Origin: Microvelia longipes
Lineage: Eukaryota > Arthropoda > Insecta > Hemiptera > Veliidae
Length of the DNA: 64,000 nt
Direction of reading: 5' to 3'
Assembly (NCBI GenBank): GCA_018340805.1
Contig: JACMZG010000008.1
Span: 18,436,000 to 18,499,999 of the forward strand
In this document: positions 32,568-43,625 of the stretch, in pieces
Position numbering within the stretch: the stretch's first letter is position 1
Layout: the number at the start of each line of letters is the position of its first letter
Position numbers and translations under genes: made by a program
The notes under the pieces: generated by a model
Database searches by the model: none
Told to the model about the DNA's origin: nothing
The model's input: the letters and a program-made list of their open reading frames with translations, nothing else

Positions 32568-32627
32568 AGGTACATTCGCATTGATACCAGGTAGGGTTGG
32601 TGCATTGATATCACCAACACACTCACA
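32568..32627 (-). CDS. Candidate 60-nt exon or repeat unit with a strong donor
   Basis: On the minus strand TTTTATTTTCTTACTGTAAC precedes a GAG acceptor, and GTAAGTATAC follows. The open frame reads CECVGDINAPTLPGINANVP, phase 0 at both ends. The left part (TGTGAGTGTGTTGGTGATAT) is related to the 28-29 bp tandem units at 32.72-32.80 kb, so it may simply be a repeat unit. If real, it could be one of a set of duplicated exons: a second donor, GTAAGTTTTTC, follows similar sequence at 32.69 kb. No family is recognised. Confidence 0.25.
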
Positions 32628-32719
32628 CTCGTTACAGTAAGAAAATAAAACAGAAACTTGTTGCAGTGTAAAATTAAAGAGTTAAGAAAAACTTACAAGT
32701 AACCAGTTCTCTAATCCCA

Positions 32720-32810
32720 CATAATTCATACACTTGTTGCATATCGCCGACTTATTCACACTTGTTGCATCGATATGGCTGACTCATTCACACACAAGCA
32801 ACATACAACT
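32720..32810. repeat. Short tandem repeat, about 28-29 bp units
   Basis: CACTTGTTGCATATCGCCGA and CACTTGTTGCATCGATATGG are adjacent units, each followed by a CT(T/C)ATTCACAC block. Related words continue at 32.61 and 33.02 kb in decayed form. Confidence 0.65.
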
Positions 32811-32849
32811 TTATATCCTGTGAAGTAAACAACAATTCAAGTTCCGGAG

Positions 32850-32960
32850 GAGGTTCAATCCCGTTCATGACTAGCTTCGGACACGCTGAAGAATCAAACA
32901 TTTTCTAGAACCGCAAGAGGTTTAGTAATTCCAGCACCCAAGGAAATCGGTTTTTTACTA
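32850..32960 (+). repeat. Repeat family D, copy 2
   Basis: Direct copy of 32.17-32.29 kb. GGAGGTTCAATCCCGTTC near 32.85 kb includes a B-box-like GGTTCAATCCC, so family D might be a degraded SINE, but no A box is convincing. Confidence 0.4.
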
Positions 32961-34197
32961 GGGTTTGAAGAAATGGTACCTCTCTCGTTCTGCATTCACA
33001 ATCTACTTGGATTAATATGGCTTACTTGTTGATACATTTATTATAAATGTTATAATAATTTATTTATTTATAATAAGGTGCTTAATATTAAATCATTAGC
33101 ACCTCTACACATGACAAAAAAATGTAAGTGAGAGCATGATTAAGAGTAAATAGATAAAAATGATATAGATTACATAGTACATAGAGTCATAGGTACAATT
33201 ATGTAGACGCAATTTTAAGTAGATAGATACATAGTTAATAGTAGATAGATAAAATAGGAGATTTATATTTTGTATTATTGTGAATATATTAATATTATAG
33301 TGAAGTTAGCAGGAGTGTCAAAGGAGCTTGGCAGTTCGCGGACTAACTTTAGGTGAATCAAACTTTTATTTGCCTGCTAAAGGAAATGACAGAAAACCTT
33401 AATTAGGTTGACCGGACACGCGGGTCCTGGGTGTAAGATTATTTTATTTACATTTGTTTTTTACGTTTACTGTTATCTTGGTATATTTCATTAAACTTTT
33501 TAATATATATATAAACTTACTTTGATTAGTATTATCATTATTTTCCTCAACATTACACTCTTTCTATTTCGTACTGAACCAACTCCTCGACCGGTACATT
33601 TTTTAAATAACTCTTATACATGCGTTTTGTCCTTTGTTGTCACTATTCATAACTCATTTAGTTGATACCCTCAACTTAAAGTCACACACCTGTTAACATG
33701 TACACAAATATCCCGCTACACAAGAAAATAATATAACATGGTCGAGAGAACATTCCCATATATAGTACGCATATATTTAATTCTATAGATATATAAGTAT
33801 CATTACTTTATATAACAAACATTAAAATCAAATTAGAAACCGTAAACTAAGCGGAATATAGAGGGTAGTTGTTAAAGACAGCTTATGGTTTCTGGTAATT
33901 TTCATTCTTTGTACATTTGGCACATTCTTGGCTTGTACGCTATAAATAGTATAGGACTTTAACAATGGTATTTAAAAACAAGGTTTATAAAAACATAAAT
34001 AAATGCATTCATTTATACATTACTGACTTACAGAAAAAAAAATTAGGGAAAGTTTTGGTTTATATACATCATTGTAAAATTTTATATAGATAAATACAAT
34101 ACATCTTATTCATATGAAATTGATAAAATCTTAGTTTAAATATAGTTTTACGTCTTTTTTTCCAAATTTATCTATTTTTTATTTTCAACTAATAAAT
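32961..34197. other. Stretch without a gene; one GC-richer patch
   Basis: Near 33.31-33.43 kb the sequence is GC-richer (TTGGCAGTTCGCGGACTAAC, GACCGGACACGCGGGTCCTG) and followed by T-rich DNA. It may be the end of an unidentified element. The rest is AT-rich with TAGATAGA-type simple sequence near 33.22 kb. Confidence 0.45.
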
Positions 34198-34422
34198 TTG
34201 CATAATATTATTGGTATAATAAAGAGACAAGAGCACCAGAACCAAAGGTTACCGTCGGATTATGGTCTGCGTATGGTCATCGTCGGCGTACATTACCGTT
34301 GGTGTACGCCACTGTTTGTGTACGCCACCATTTGTCGCCAGAGACCGCTTCCTGGCCAAATTGTTATTACCTTGTGTAAGTTTGGATCATTACTAGTTTT
34401 CAAAAGAGGCATATTACCATAA
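34198..34422 (+). other. GC-rich island open in three plus-strand frames
   Basis: From 34230 to 34375 the base composition is near even, in sharp contrast with the flanks. GGCGTACA and TGTACGCC form a hairpin (34.28-34.31 kb) and GTGTACGCCAC is repeated. A GTAAGTTTGG donor-like site follows at 34.37 kb. Because all three plus frames are open, openness reflects composition and does not identify a coding frame. An exon or a small GC-rich element are both possible. Confidence 0.35.
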
Positions 34423-35214
34423 TTTTTGCGAATTTCCAAATATCTATGTATCATACAAGATCGTGGTTTCATTAAATTAAATGAAATAATTCAGTCGATA
34501 AGAATAATGGCATAAAGGCATTACTGGCAACAGTCTTTTAATAGTCTTACATAGTTGCATATTTGTACTAAAAAATAGCATAAGTAAATTTAAAAATGAA
34601 TTAAATAGGAAAATTAAAAAAATACAAATGATTTAAATAATTTATAATAATAATAGATTTCGGAAAATAGTTCCTTTATAGATTTTATTAAGCCTTATAG
34701 ATGGTTGTTAAAGGTAATAAATATTACACTGTGTTTAAAAAATATTTCTTGGCAACCTTTTATAAATATCAGGGTAAAGCAACAAGATAACAATCAAGAA
34801 TCTACCGCAGCAGTATGTAAAAGTAAAAATTACAACAATTACAAGTAATAATATAAATTATATGAAACAAAAAAAATAGGAAAAAATTAATATGACTAAA
34901 CACACAGGTCAAATAAACTTATTTGTCACAAGATACATTAATTTTCTTAAATGTGGTTTATAAGAATATTGAATATGTTTATTGTACAGCCTTATTAGTT
35001 AATTATAAATTATAATTTATCAAGAGTAAAGCCTGTCATATAATTTGTACTAATTTAATACTAAATGGAAAAAAGTTTACGCATTTGGAAGTAACATTAA
35101 TTAAAATATAATTTTTTGAGTACGAGAAAGAATAATAGATATTATCGTAATATCTAAAAAGTACTTTGACTCTAATAAGATTGTAAATGATTTTAATTTG
35201 TAAAAAAGAAATTA
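34423..35214. other. AT-rich stretch, no gene seen
   Basis: Nothing supportable before the start of LINE similarity. Confidence 0.5.
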
Positions 35215-37755
35215 AAATGAATAGGGATAGATATCTTGTAGATAAGCCACCATGGTTTAATGACCTTTGCTACACCTTAAAACAAAACTTTTAAATTGAA
35301 CTTAAAAAATGCCGCAAAGAAAAATTTACTAATAACATCTCAGTCCAATTGTTTTTAAACTCAAAAAAGGCTTACTTAAAAAATCTAAAAAAGTGTAAGA
35401 CACTATACCAAAATAAGTTATTGAATAATTTAGCTAATACAAAAGATAGTAAGTCCTTTTGGAAGGCAGTTAAAGCATTTTCCCCCTCAAAAAATTCAGA
35501 GGAAGTTATTTCAATTAAAAAATGGTCATCTTTTCTTTCTTCTTTATATCCACCAAGTATAAATATTGATTTATATTTTCTTGACCTGGCCCCTTCTCAT
35601 CCAATTTTAGACGCAAAAATCACTATGACTGAGCTTCAAAATATTTTAAACAAGTGTAAAAACGGAAAATCCCCAGGCCCTGATGGCATTCCTTATGAGT
35701 TTATATGTAACCTTTCTCAAAATGCTCTAGAATCTCTCCTTGTTCTTTATAACAAAATCCTTTTAAATGAAGCTGTCCCGTCCTCTTGGTCTGCCATTGT
35801 GTTAAAAATGATCCATAAAAAAGGAGAAAAAAATGATCCACTGAATTATAGAGGTATTGCGTTGACTAATACCATTGAGAAAATATTTTCAACCATTTTA
35901 CTTAATAGATTAACAACTTGGGCTGATGTTATCGATATCTTACCTGATGAGCAGGCTGGGTTTAGAGCTAACAGAAGTTGTTTAGATCATATCTTTTCTC
36001 TTTCGTCGACTATTAGCTATCACATTTTACTTGGCTCACCTTACTTGATTGGTGTTGCAGTTGATTTTCGACGAGCATTCGATTCTATAGTTCACTCAAT
36101 TCTATGGGAAAAACTATTTAAACTCGGGTTAAGTGCCAAAATTATCAGAATTCTAAACACTTTGTATTCTTATGCCCATGTTAGAATTAGTGCTAACTTC
36201 GAATTTACCGACCCAGCAAAGATAACACAAGGTGTATTGCAAGGAGAACCTCTTTCTCCATTTCTATTTATTTTGTTCATATCTGACATTATAAAATTTT
36301 TTAATTCAAAAGGTATAAGAGGCCTTAAAATTGGTCCTGAAATATTTCTTGTATGTTGCTTTATTGTGACGATGTTTTCTGCTTGCATCATGTTGGTCGG
36401 CTGCTCAGGAGATGCTTGATGTGTTGTTTGAGTACTGTACCATCAATGGCTGCAGGTGAACATCGACAAAACAAAAGCTATCCAATTAAAATGTCTACTC
36501 ACTTGAAAAAAGCTTCGCCTCTAACATATAACACTATTCCACTAGAATATGTCAGATCGGTTAATTACTTAGGCGTCTCATTTTCTTCATCTTGTAAATT
36601 TGCTATAGCAGCTGAAATGTTTAAGTCAAAAGCAAAACTGGCTTCTTTTAAAGCTCGCTCTATTCTTGTTAATTCTAAGTCTTCTTGCCTGTCTACAAAA
36701 ATCAAGCTTTTTGAATCATTGGTCAAATCAACGTTACTTTACTCGGCAGAGGCTGGGCCTTGCGATACACTGACTCTTTGGAAACTGTTCAATCTACTTT
36801 CTTTAAAATCCATATTTAATTTACCAAAAAATACTCCTAACCACTTCATTCGGTTAGAATTTGGGCTTTTGTCGGTGTTTAATGTTCTTTTAAAATGGTT
36901 GTTCTTACTGGCTTAAACTATGTAAAATGCCTCAGTACCGTCTTCCTAAAATACTGGCCAATAGACTTTTAGAGGTCGACTGTAAAATTTAAATAAGATC
37001 GAATATAACTGATCTCTCAATTCAAATCCATACTTTCCCTAATAGGTTCTCAACAAGACATGAAAACTAGATCTGAAATATTTCGCCTCAGTTCGCAATG
37101 CTCTAATAGCAAGATTTAATAATCATACATTCTCAAAGGACGTAGATAAAGTCCTTAACAGTACTTACTCTCCAATTTACAGACATATTTCATCCTTTTC
37201 ATTTCTGGAGAGATTTATCTCAGTTTAGATTCAGTCATAGGTAAACACAAAATAATATTACAAATACGACTCGCTAACCCAAAATACTGTACCATAAATT
37301 TCAACAGAAAGTATTATTTGTTTAATAAAGAGGAGACATGTCCACTATGCTTAGGAAGTCCAGATTCTTTACAACATTTTATTTTTGAGTGTAAAGTAAT
37401 TGAGAAAACAAGGAATCAATTTTTTATTTTACTCCCAACATGGAATAGAATTTTTATTTTCTAACATTAATAACCATAAACAAGTAGATTTTCTTTTTAA
37501 TCTGGTCAGCACAATGCTTTTAGAAAGAGACAAATTTTAATTTAAGTTCATTATTACCTTATTTTGCACAGCTTATTATAATTATTTTACTTTCCACAAG
37601 TTCCTTTCTTTTTCCTTTTTTTCACTTTTTCCAACTCCAAAAATATTAATTTTTAATTTTATCATTTTCTTATTTGAATTTGTATTCGACGCCCCTTTGT
37701 AAAAAACATGTATGTGTTTTAAGACTAATAAATATATTATTATTATTATTAATTT
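35215..37755 (+). pseudogene. 5'-truncated, frameshifted LINE (non-LTR reverse transcriptase)
   Basis: The element begins inside the endonuclease-RT linker (KPPWFNDLCYTLK, with a stop soon after). The main frame 35349-36419 carries FWKAVKAFS, KNGKSPGPDGIPYEF, NYRGIALTNTIEKIF, DEQAGFRANRSCLDHIF, VAVDFRRAFDSIV (first catalytic aspartate) and QGVLQGEPLSPFLF. The YADD box appears as YCDD (LLYCDDV) in another frame at 36353, so a frame shift falls just before it. VNYLGVSFSS and STLLYSAEAG follow in the 36353-36916 frame. A C-terminal CPLC...H...C knuckle is near 37.34-37.39 kb in yet another frame. It ends with TAATAAATA and an (ATT)n tail at 37.73-37.75 kb. The motif set fits the I/R1/Jockey group; exact clade is unsure. 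The 5' end is typical of incomplete reverse transcription. It cannot move by itself. Confidence 0.93.
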
Positions 37756-38554
37756 TTAAAAAAGGAATTTATATAAATAATGTCAAAGAAACATTTAAGT
37801 AAGAAATAAAAAATGATAATTACAGCAATAAATTAAAATTTATAATAAAAATAAAATTAATTAACGAAACGTAAATCGTAGACTTCAAAGTAAAGTATAT
37901 TAGTGATTTCAAAGAATAAAAAGTTCCAAAGAATTTAAATTCCGTCATCGTCAGAAGTATTAATATTACGGACATGTCAGATTTAAAAATCATCATGAAA
38001 GAAACCGGTTTATGGTTTTAGACGAGCTTCCATCTCGAGCATTAAGTTTTAATAAGTCTTTTTTGGCTACTAGTTTATCAACGGCTTATTTTTCAATAGG
38101 CTTCTTTTAATTTAAATCGGTTTTCTAATTTTAGAACTTGGAATCACAACAAATCACTTTAAAACAATAAAATCTCCAACCGATAGTTTTATAGAACTCA
38201 GCCCATCACATAATGTTTAAATTAATCTACATATGGCCTTCGTGTTAAATAGACAGCTGTAGTAAATTTTTGAAGTTGACAGCACTGACGGTGATAAGGA
38301 CTTTGATAAAGCCTTTAATTCCCAACAAAGAGACTAATAATTAGAAGGAGTACAGTAGATCCAAGGAGTATGGTATTAGTAGTACAATGTCGTAACTAGG
38401 GATTTTGATAAAAGTTAATTCATTTAAAAATGTTCATCATTAAAGGCAAAATTTTATGTGTTTTAGTTAAATTGTATGTTCTTGTAATAATTTCAAAAAT
38501 AAACTAACTCTTAAATATTACTTTTGATTGATAGTCAGTTTATATGAAAATCCC
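37756..38554. other. AT-rich stretch, no gene seen
   Basis: No coding, RNA or repeat signal that I can support. Confidence 0.5.
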
Positions 38555-38655
38555 AAAGTAACAAGTTACCTTTGTTACCTGTTACTTTTGTAACAGGTTA
38601 GCCTACAGGTTACCTTTGTTACAGGTTAGCCAACAGGCTACCTTTGTTCTGTTGT
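38555..38655 (+). repeat. Short degenerate tandem repeat
   Basis: Variants of AACAGGTTACCTTTGTTAC and ACAGGTTAGCC(T/A)ACAGG recur three or four times. GGTTACC and GTAACC-like words make the array partly self-complementary. Confidence 0.75.
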
Positions 38656-40335
38656 CCATTATGAACCGTTTGACATAAACTAATGAAATTTAGGCTTTAC
38701 GTTTAATACTTATCTAAACATTTATACCAACACTAGTTATAAATATATCAACACTTGGTATGTACTGTATGTCTTCCAAATAAACATGGAATAATTTATT
38801 ATTAAGAATTTACTATTCTTATCAACACGATGCTTCCTTAGAGAAGACGGGACAGCGATTTTTTTCTCAAAAATTGTTTAAATTAATATAATATTCTTAA
38901 CCCTGATCTCCGGAGCATTGAATAAAGAATCAAAAAGCTACATCTTGACTTGGCTTTAAAAATACTTTACGACCTTGCGCTCTTTAATAAATTATATGCA
39001 TTTTTTCTGTAGTTTACATGTATTCAATATTTCCCGCAATGTATGTAATTTAAATTTAAATTATAGTTTATTTTCTTAAACATAATGTAAAAAGTCAAAT
39101 AATGATAAGTTCTGTAAAGAATTTATGCTCAATATAACTTGTTTAATAAGCCAAAAATGAAAGCAGTATTTATTTAATAATTTATCAGTTGTATATTTTC
39201 TGACATTTATTAAATAATAACTAATAACTTGACGTTATTGAATTTATTATACAAAAAAATTAAGCTGTTTATAAATGTCCTTGAAATAATAAAAATCTTA
39301 TAAACAGAAATTTCTTGTGAATAAAATGACGGTTATAAGAACCAGGAACCAAACGAAGCTAAAAATACGTTAAACAAAGTCAATACACAAAAAAATGTAT
39401 ATTAGTAACAATAGTGGGAGAGTGAGAGGTCTGGTTTTCCGATGGGCACCTGTTGGATGCCGGAAACTCGTACAGGTGGCACTTAAATCGTCCATTAGAC
39501 ATTTGTTTTAAAGTTTAATATATGACAGAAGTTAACACAAAGTACTTAAATTTATTTCAAAATCCTAATAGATGTAGACTGTAAAGTAGGATATGCAAAA
39601 TCAAATTTTATTATTATCAGTAACTATATACTTAATGCATTTGATCTTTTTAGTACATCATTTAAACCATACCATGTAGTAGGTTCAAAGGTTTAAGATA
39701 ATATCAGAATGTACTTAAAGATAAACAATATTCCCACCTTTAACCTTATTGTGGGTTCATAACATTGGAAGAACAAAAAGAATACTAACACGATAAATAT
39801 GGCTGACGATAATAATGTTATCAGAAGAATCTAAATCATACCGGAAAAACCGAATCAAGAAGTATGCAATAGTAGTGATAAGATATATCTCAGTTGTTAA
39901 AATAAATTTCAAGTTAAAAATAAAATTCTTTAATTAAGAATTTATTTAATTTAATTTAGTTAAAAAAAGGCATTCTTTTTTTCAAAGTATTATAAACAGT
40001 TAAAAGTTATAGCTTGAACAAAACTACGAACACGAAAAACAAACATGAATGCTTATAAAATATAAACTGTGGGGTTTTTGAAAACAATGATATCTGGTTT
40101 TTTTCTTCAGTGTATTTTTCACATCATTATTTCATTTTTCTCTGATCATTCCATTGATGTAGAGAACATTCAGAATTATTTTGCAGAAGTCTGCTTGAAC
40201 AAAATAAAATTAGGCAATTCTAAAGACTTTTGAAAATAGCGCAGTTGAAATATTGATTTATCTTAAAAATAACAATATTTTGTAACAGAGACATCGGATA
40301 GATGTTTTCTTAGAGGTTGCCCACACTGGAATTAT
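38656..40335. other. Mostly AT-rich; one GC-richer patch
   Basis: At 39.41-39.48 kb a patch with GGGCACCTGTTGGATGCCGG and GTACAGGTGGCAC contains CACCTGT/ACAGGTG arms. Two plus frames are open for over 60 bases, between AACAATAG and ACAG/GTGGCA. It could be an exon or a piece of an element; I cannot tell. Confidence 0.4.
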
Positions 40336-40359
40336 TTAGGAAGGTTTTAACCTTCCTAA
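40336..40359. repeat. Perfect 11-bp-arm hairpin
   Basis: TTAGGAAGGTT, loop TT, AACCTTCCTAA, followed by further TTAGGAAA-like repeats. Confidence 0.75.
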
Positions 40360-42699
40360 TTTTTAGGAAATTAGGAAAAAACTAATTTAGTTTTAACCTA
40401 TATCTATGTATCTCTGATTTTTTAGATCTGAATGATCTGATTTCTTTTTTTATCTCTGATGTAGATTTTAAATTTTATGTAACTCTAACATAATATTTTT
40501 ATATTATTAAGAGTATATACTATATGATGATATAAGAGATTATGATTTAGATTGTAAGACGCATTGTGATCGTGATCGACCCCATAGCAATGATAATTTT
40601 CATTATTTCATGTTACTAATCTTTTTTGTACATTCGACTCATAAAAAATCTATCAAAGTAATTTATTAGTTAAAATAAAAGTATAATTAGATCTTATCAT
40701 GAAGAAATAAAACTATAAATAAAAGTTATCCCCAAAAATTAAAACTGATTGAAACTTAAAACAAAAAAATCGTTTGACCCAAAATTTGGTTCCATGACCG
40801 CAAAGGTGTGCTTTTTACAAGAAAAAGATAATAAATAACTAAATAAATACCTAACAACATAAAATAAAGTTTAAGCTTTACTTTTAGACGCAAATGATGC
40901 GTTGCGAGAAAGAAAATAAAAGATTAAAAAAGTCATAAAAGAAAGAATGGTATGAGTCATGCTGATACGTTCAACCTTTATGGCACTTTTTAAAAGAATA
41001 TATTTTAATATAATTATATACGTCAATAAATTATAAACGATTTGCAAGACTGCATTTAGTGAATTTTATATGTATAACACTGTGTTATTTATAACCTTCT
41101 TAAGGCCTATGTTTTATATATTTATCATTGAAATCCACGAATAGTCAATATATATGATTTTTGAATTTGTGTACGGTAGAATAGATTCAAAATTGACTTT
41201 CTAAAAAAAACTAAAAGGTAATTGTAAAAGAACTCAAATGCTTCTAAATATGATTTGTTACTTTCACGCCTTGAAGATGATTCAACTTGGGTTACAAAAC
41301 CTATTTGAAAGTTATCATTATCAAGTAAAGAATATAATTAAGTTACCTAAGATTAAAACGGAAAAGCATCATACATGTTCAAGTAAGCCAGTGGTAACTT
41401 GAACTACTTAGTTCTTGGCTTAAAAATTAACCAAGAGATTAACCAGCGGCGAATGGTCGCCATTCTGAAAAGCCAGTGTACCTATATCTCCACTAAAGTC
41501 GGTTCAAGCTCACCTAGTAAACACGATCAAGGAGAAACGAGGTAAGTTATCGATCTTAATTGCCCAAGGTCAATCCAAAAAATAAGTACAAAATATAGGA
41601 ATTATTTCCAAAATTAATATTGGCCATTAAGGTACATAAGTGTTTCCTTTCTTAGAAGTAACACGCCCTTGAGTATAAATATGAACGAACACTTATCGTA
41701 ATATACAAGCCTTTAGGGTAATTTCAAATACTTATGATTTTAATTGGACAATGAATAATAAAATTTTGGAAACAAAAACTAATAAGGAATGCCTAGAATT
41801 GGTTATAACTTAACAAGTTATATTAGTATAGAAAGGAGTCATTAAATTATACTTAGCCATCGTCTAGACGGCTGGTGCACAGCAATGATTAATTACAGTG
41901 AAATTAACTCTCTTTTGAAATATTTGAGTAGTCATGTTAAGGATTAAGAATAAAAAGATCAATTTATTTGAATGACTTAGTCAAATTGATTAAGTTTTCA
42001 AGTAAAATAATAAAATTAAAACTCATTGTTCGTAAAAAGTCAAAATTATACGACAACATAAATAGGTTTAGAATACAAAAATAACTATACATTATATGGA
42101 TTGGATATCCTTCCATTTCTCTTTCAATGGTAAAATCAGGACTACAATAATAATGCACGGACCATTTAGCACACCCCTACTGCACAAATGAGTTGTGACT
42201 AGAGTGACAAAGTAACGAGCTAAACATATCAACGGCATAAAATCAGTGAGCTTTTCTCAGCTAACTTCAGAGGTTTAAGTTCTCTTTGCTACAACTACAA
42301 CTCCCATATTAAGTTGAATCATTTAAAACAAACATTAATAAAACAAAACATTCTGATGAAAACTTTAAAGGATATAAATTTGTATAATACTCAGTCAAGA
42401 ACAATCATGAAAGATATTCACATAGATACAACCTAACAAACGAGGCCATAACTAGGCTCATGATAAACATCTAACTAACAAAACATCTAGGATTGTAATC
42501 TTCATGAATTTTCAAAAAGCATGTTATTAGAAAGTATACGCGAAATTATATAGAGTATTTTTCCTTGTTTTTAAAAAAAATGCATACTACATTTTTTTGC
42601 AAAGGTCATACATTACAAAGATTCCAGAATAATGCAGGTAAATACACCACACTCAATTCATAAACAAGAATTTACAGTTATATAAATTCTAGAGGCTAA
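40360..42699. other. AT-rich stretch, no gene seen
   Basis: Near 41.44-41.53 kb GGCGAATGGTCGCCATTCTG and GGTTCAAGCTCACC loosely recall A- and B-box elements of a SINE, below the level of a call. The minus-strand frame at 41964-42158 has no recognisable motif. Confidence 0.4.
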
Positions 42700-42960
42700 A
42701 AACTAGAGGCCTTCGGCCTCAAGGCCGCTACTCACCGTCGCCGGTAAGAGGCCGCTACGTGGCCACATGGTTATACTACAAGTTTATATAAGTGCCATAC
42801 TGCTAGGATGTAAGCGCATTACAAATATATTTGTCAAAAAAAGTGATTTGTTTACATATTTTTTATACACGTCGATCAATAAAATCGGAACTGACTCTAA
42901 TAACTAAATTAATCTTTGTATTTACCTTACCAATTAGTATATGTGTATGAAATTTCAGCT
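42700..42960 (+). repeat. Dispersed repeat family C, copy 1
   Basis: The element has a GC-rich head with a GAGGCC/GGCCTC hairpin (42708-42722) and GAGGCCGCTACGTGGCC. Then come ATGGTTATACTACAAGTTTA, TAAGTGCCATACTGC, AAGTGATTTGTTTACAT and CGATCAATAAAATCGG. The same order occurs inverted at 43440-43625 and directly at 57255-57450. Confidence 0.7.
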
Positions 42961-43016
42961 TGATCAGACTACTTTTCGAGAGTTTTTGATTTTTGTTGAG
43001 GTTTATATTTATACAT

Positions 43017-43025
<9 letters not shown>

Positions 43026-43111
<86 letters not shown>

Positions 43112-43118
43112 TATATAT

Positions 43119-43172
<54 letters not shown>
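43026..43172. repeat. (AT)n microsatellite
   Basis: About 147 bp, preceded by ACACACAC at 43.02 kb. It sits between inverted copies of family C and is followed by family F. The Ile/Tyr-rich frames predicted across it are translations of the microsatellite. Confidence 0.97.
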
Positions 43173-43174
<2 letters not shown>

Positions 43175-43194
43175 GCATGCATGAATGTATGTAC

Positions 43195-43375
43195 AAGATG
43201 TTCCTAGACGTTCTAAGGGGCACGATAACTTTTCGAACACTTTCTCGGATCGCAATGAAACTTGGTACAAAAATCAACCACGTTAATGTCCAGAACCCTA
43301 GTGTGACGTCACTTATATGTGTGACGTCACTTACCCACAATAATAACCTCGCAAACATTTCAAAAAATCACTAAT
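43195..43375 (+). repeat. Dispersed repeat family F, copy 2
   Basis: TTCCTAGACGTTCTAAGG, TTTTCGAACAC, AATGAAACTTGGTACAAAAA and two TGTGACGTCACTTA words. It parallels 20846-20990 and, as there, begins just to the right of an (AT)n tract. Confidence 0.65.
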
Positions 43376-43439
43376 CTTAATAGAGTGTATAGATCAAGCT
43401 GATATTATTTACACTGTACAACTATGTATGGTTAACAAA

Positions 43440-43625
43440 TATGCAAAGGTTTATTTGTCAGTATTAGTTCTAGGTTTATTGATTGACAAATATAACATAA
43501 TATAAACAAATCACGCGTTTTGACTATTACATTTGAAAATTCACTTATATCGTGGCAGTATGCCACTTACATAAACTAGTAATAGGACAACAACCATAGT
43601 TGCCACTGTACGCGGGGGGCTGCGA
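43440..43625 (-). repeat. Family C, copy 2, inverted
   Basis: The complement reads GTACAGTGGCAACTATGGTT, TTTATGTAAGTGGCATACTG, GCGTGATTTGTTTATA and CAATCAATAAACC, matching copy 1. The GC-rich head CGGGGGGCTGCGAAGCGGCC lies at its right edge. With copy 1 it makes an inverted pair around 480 bp. Confidence 0.7.
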
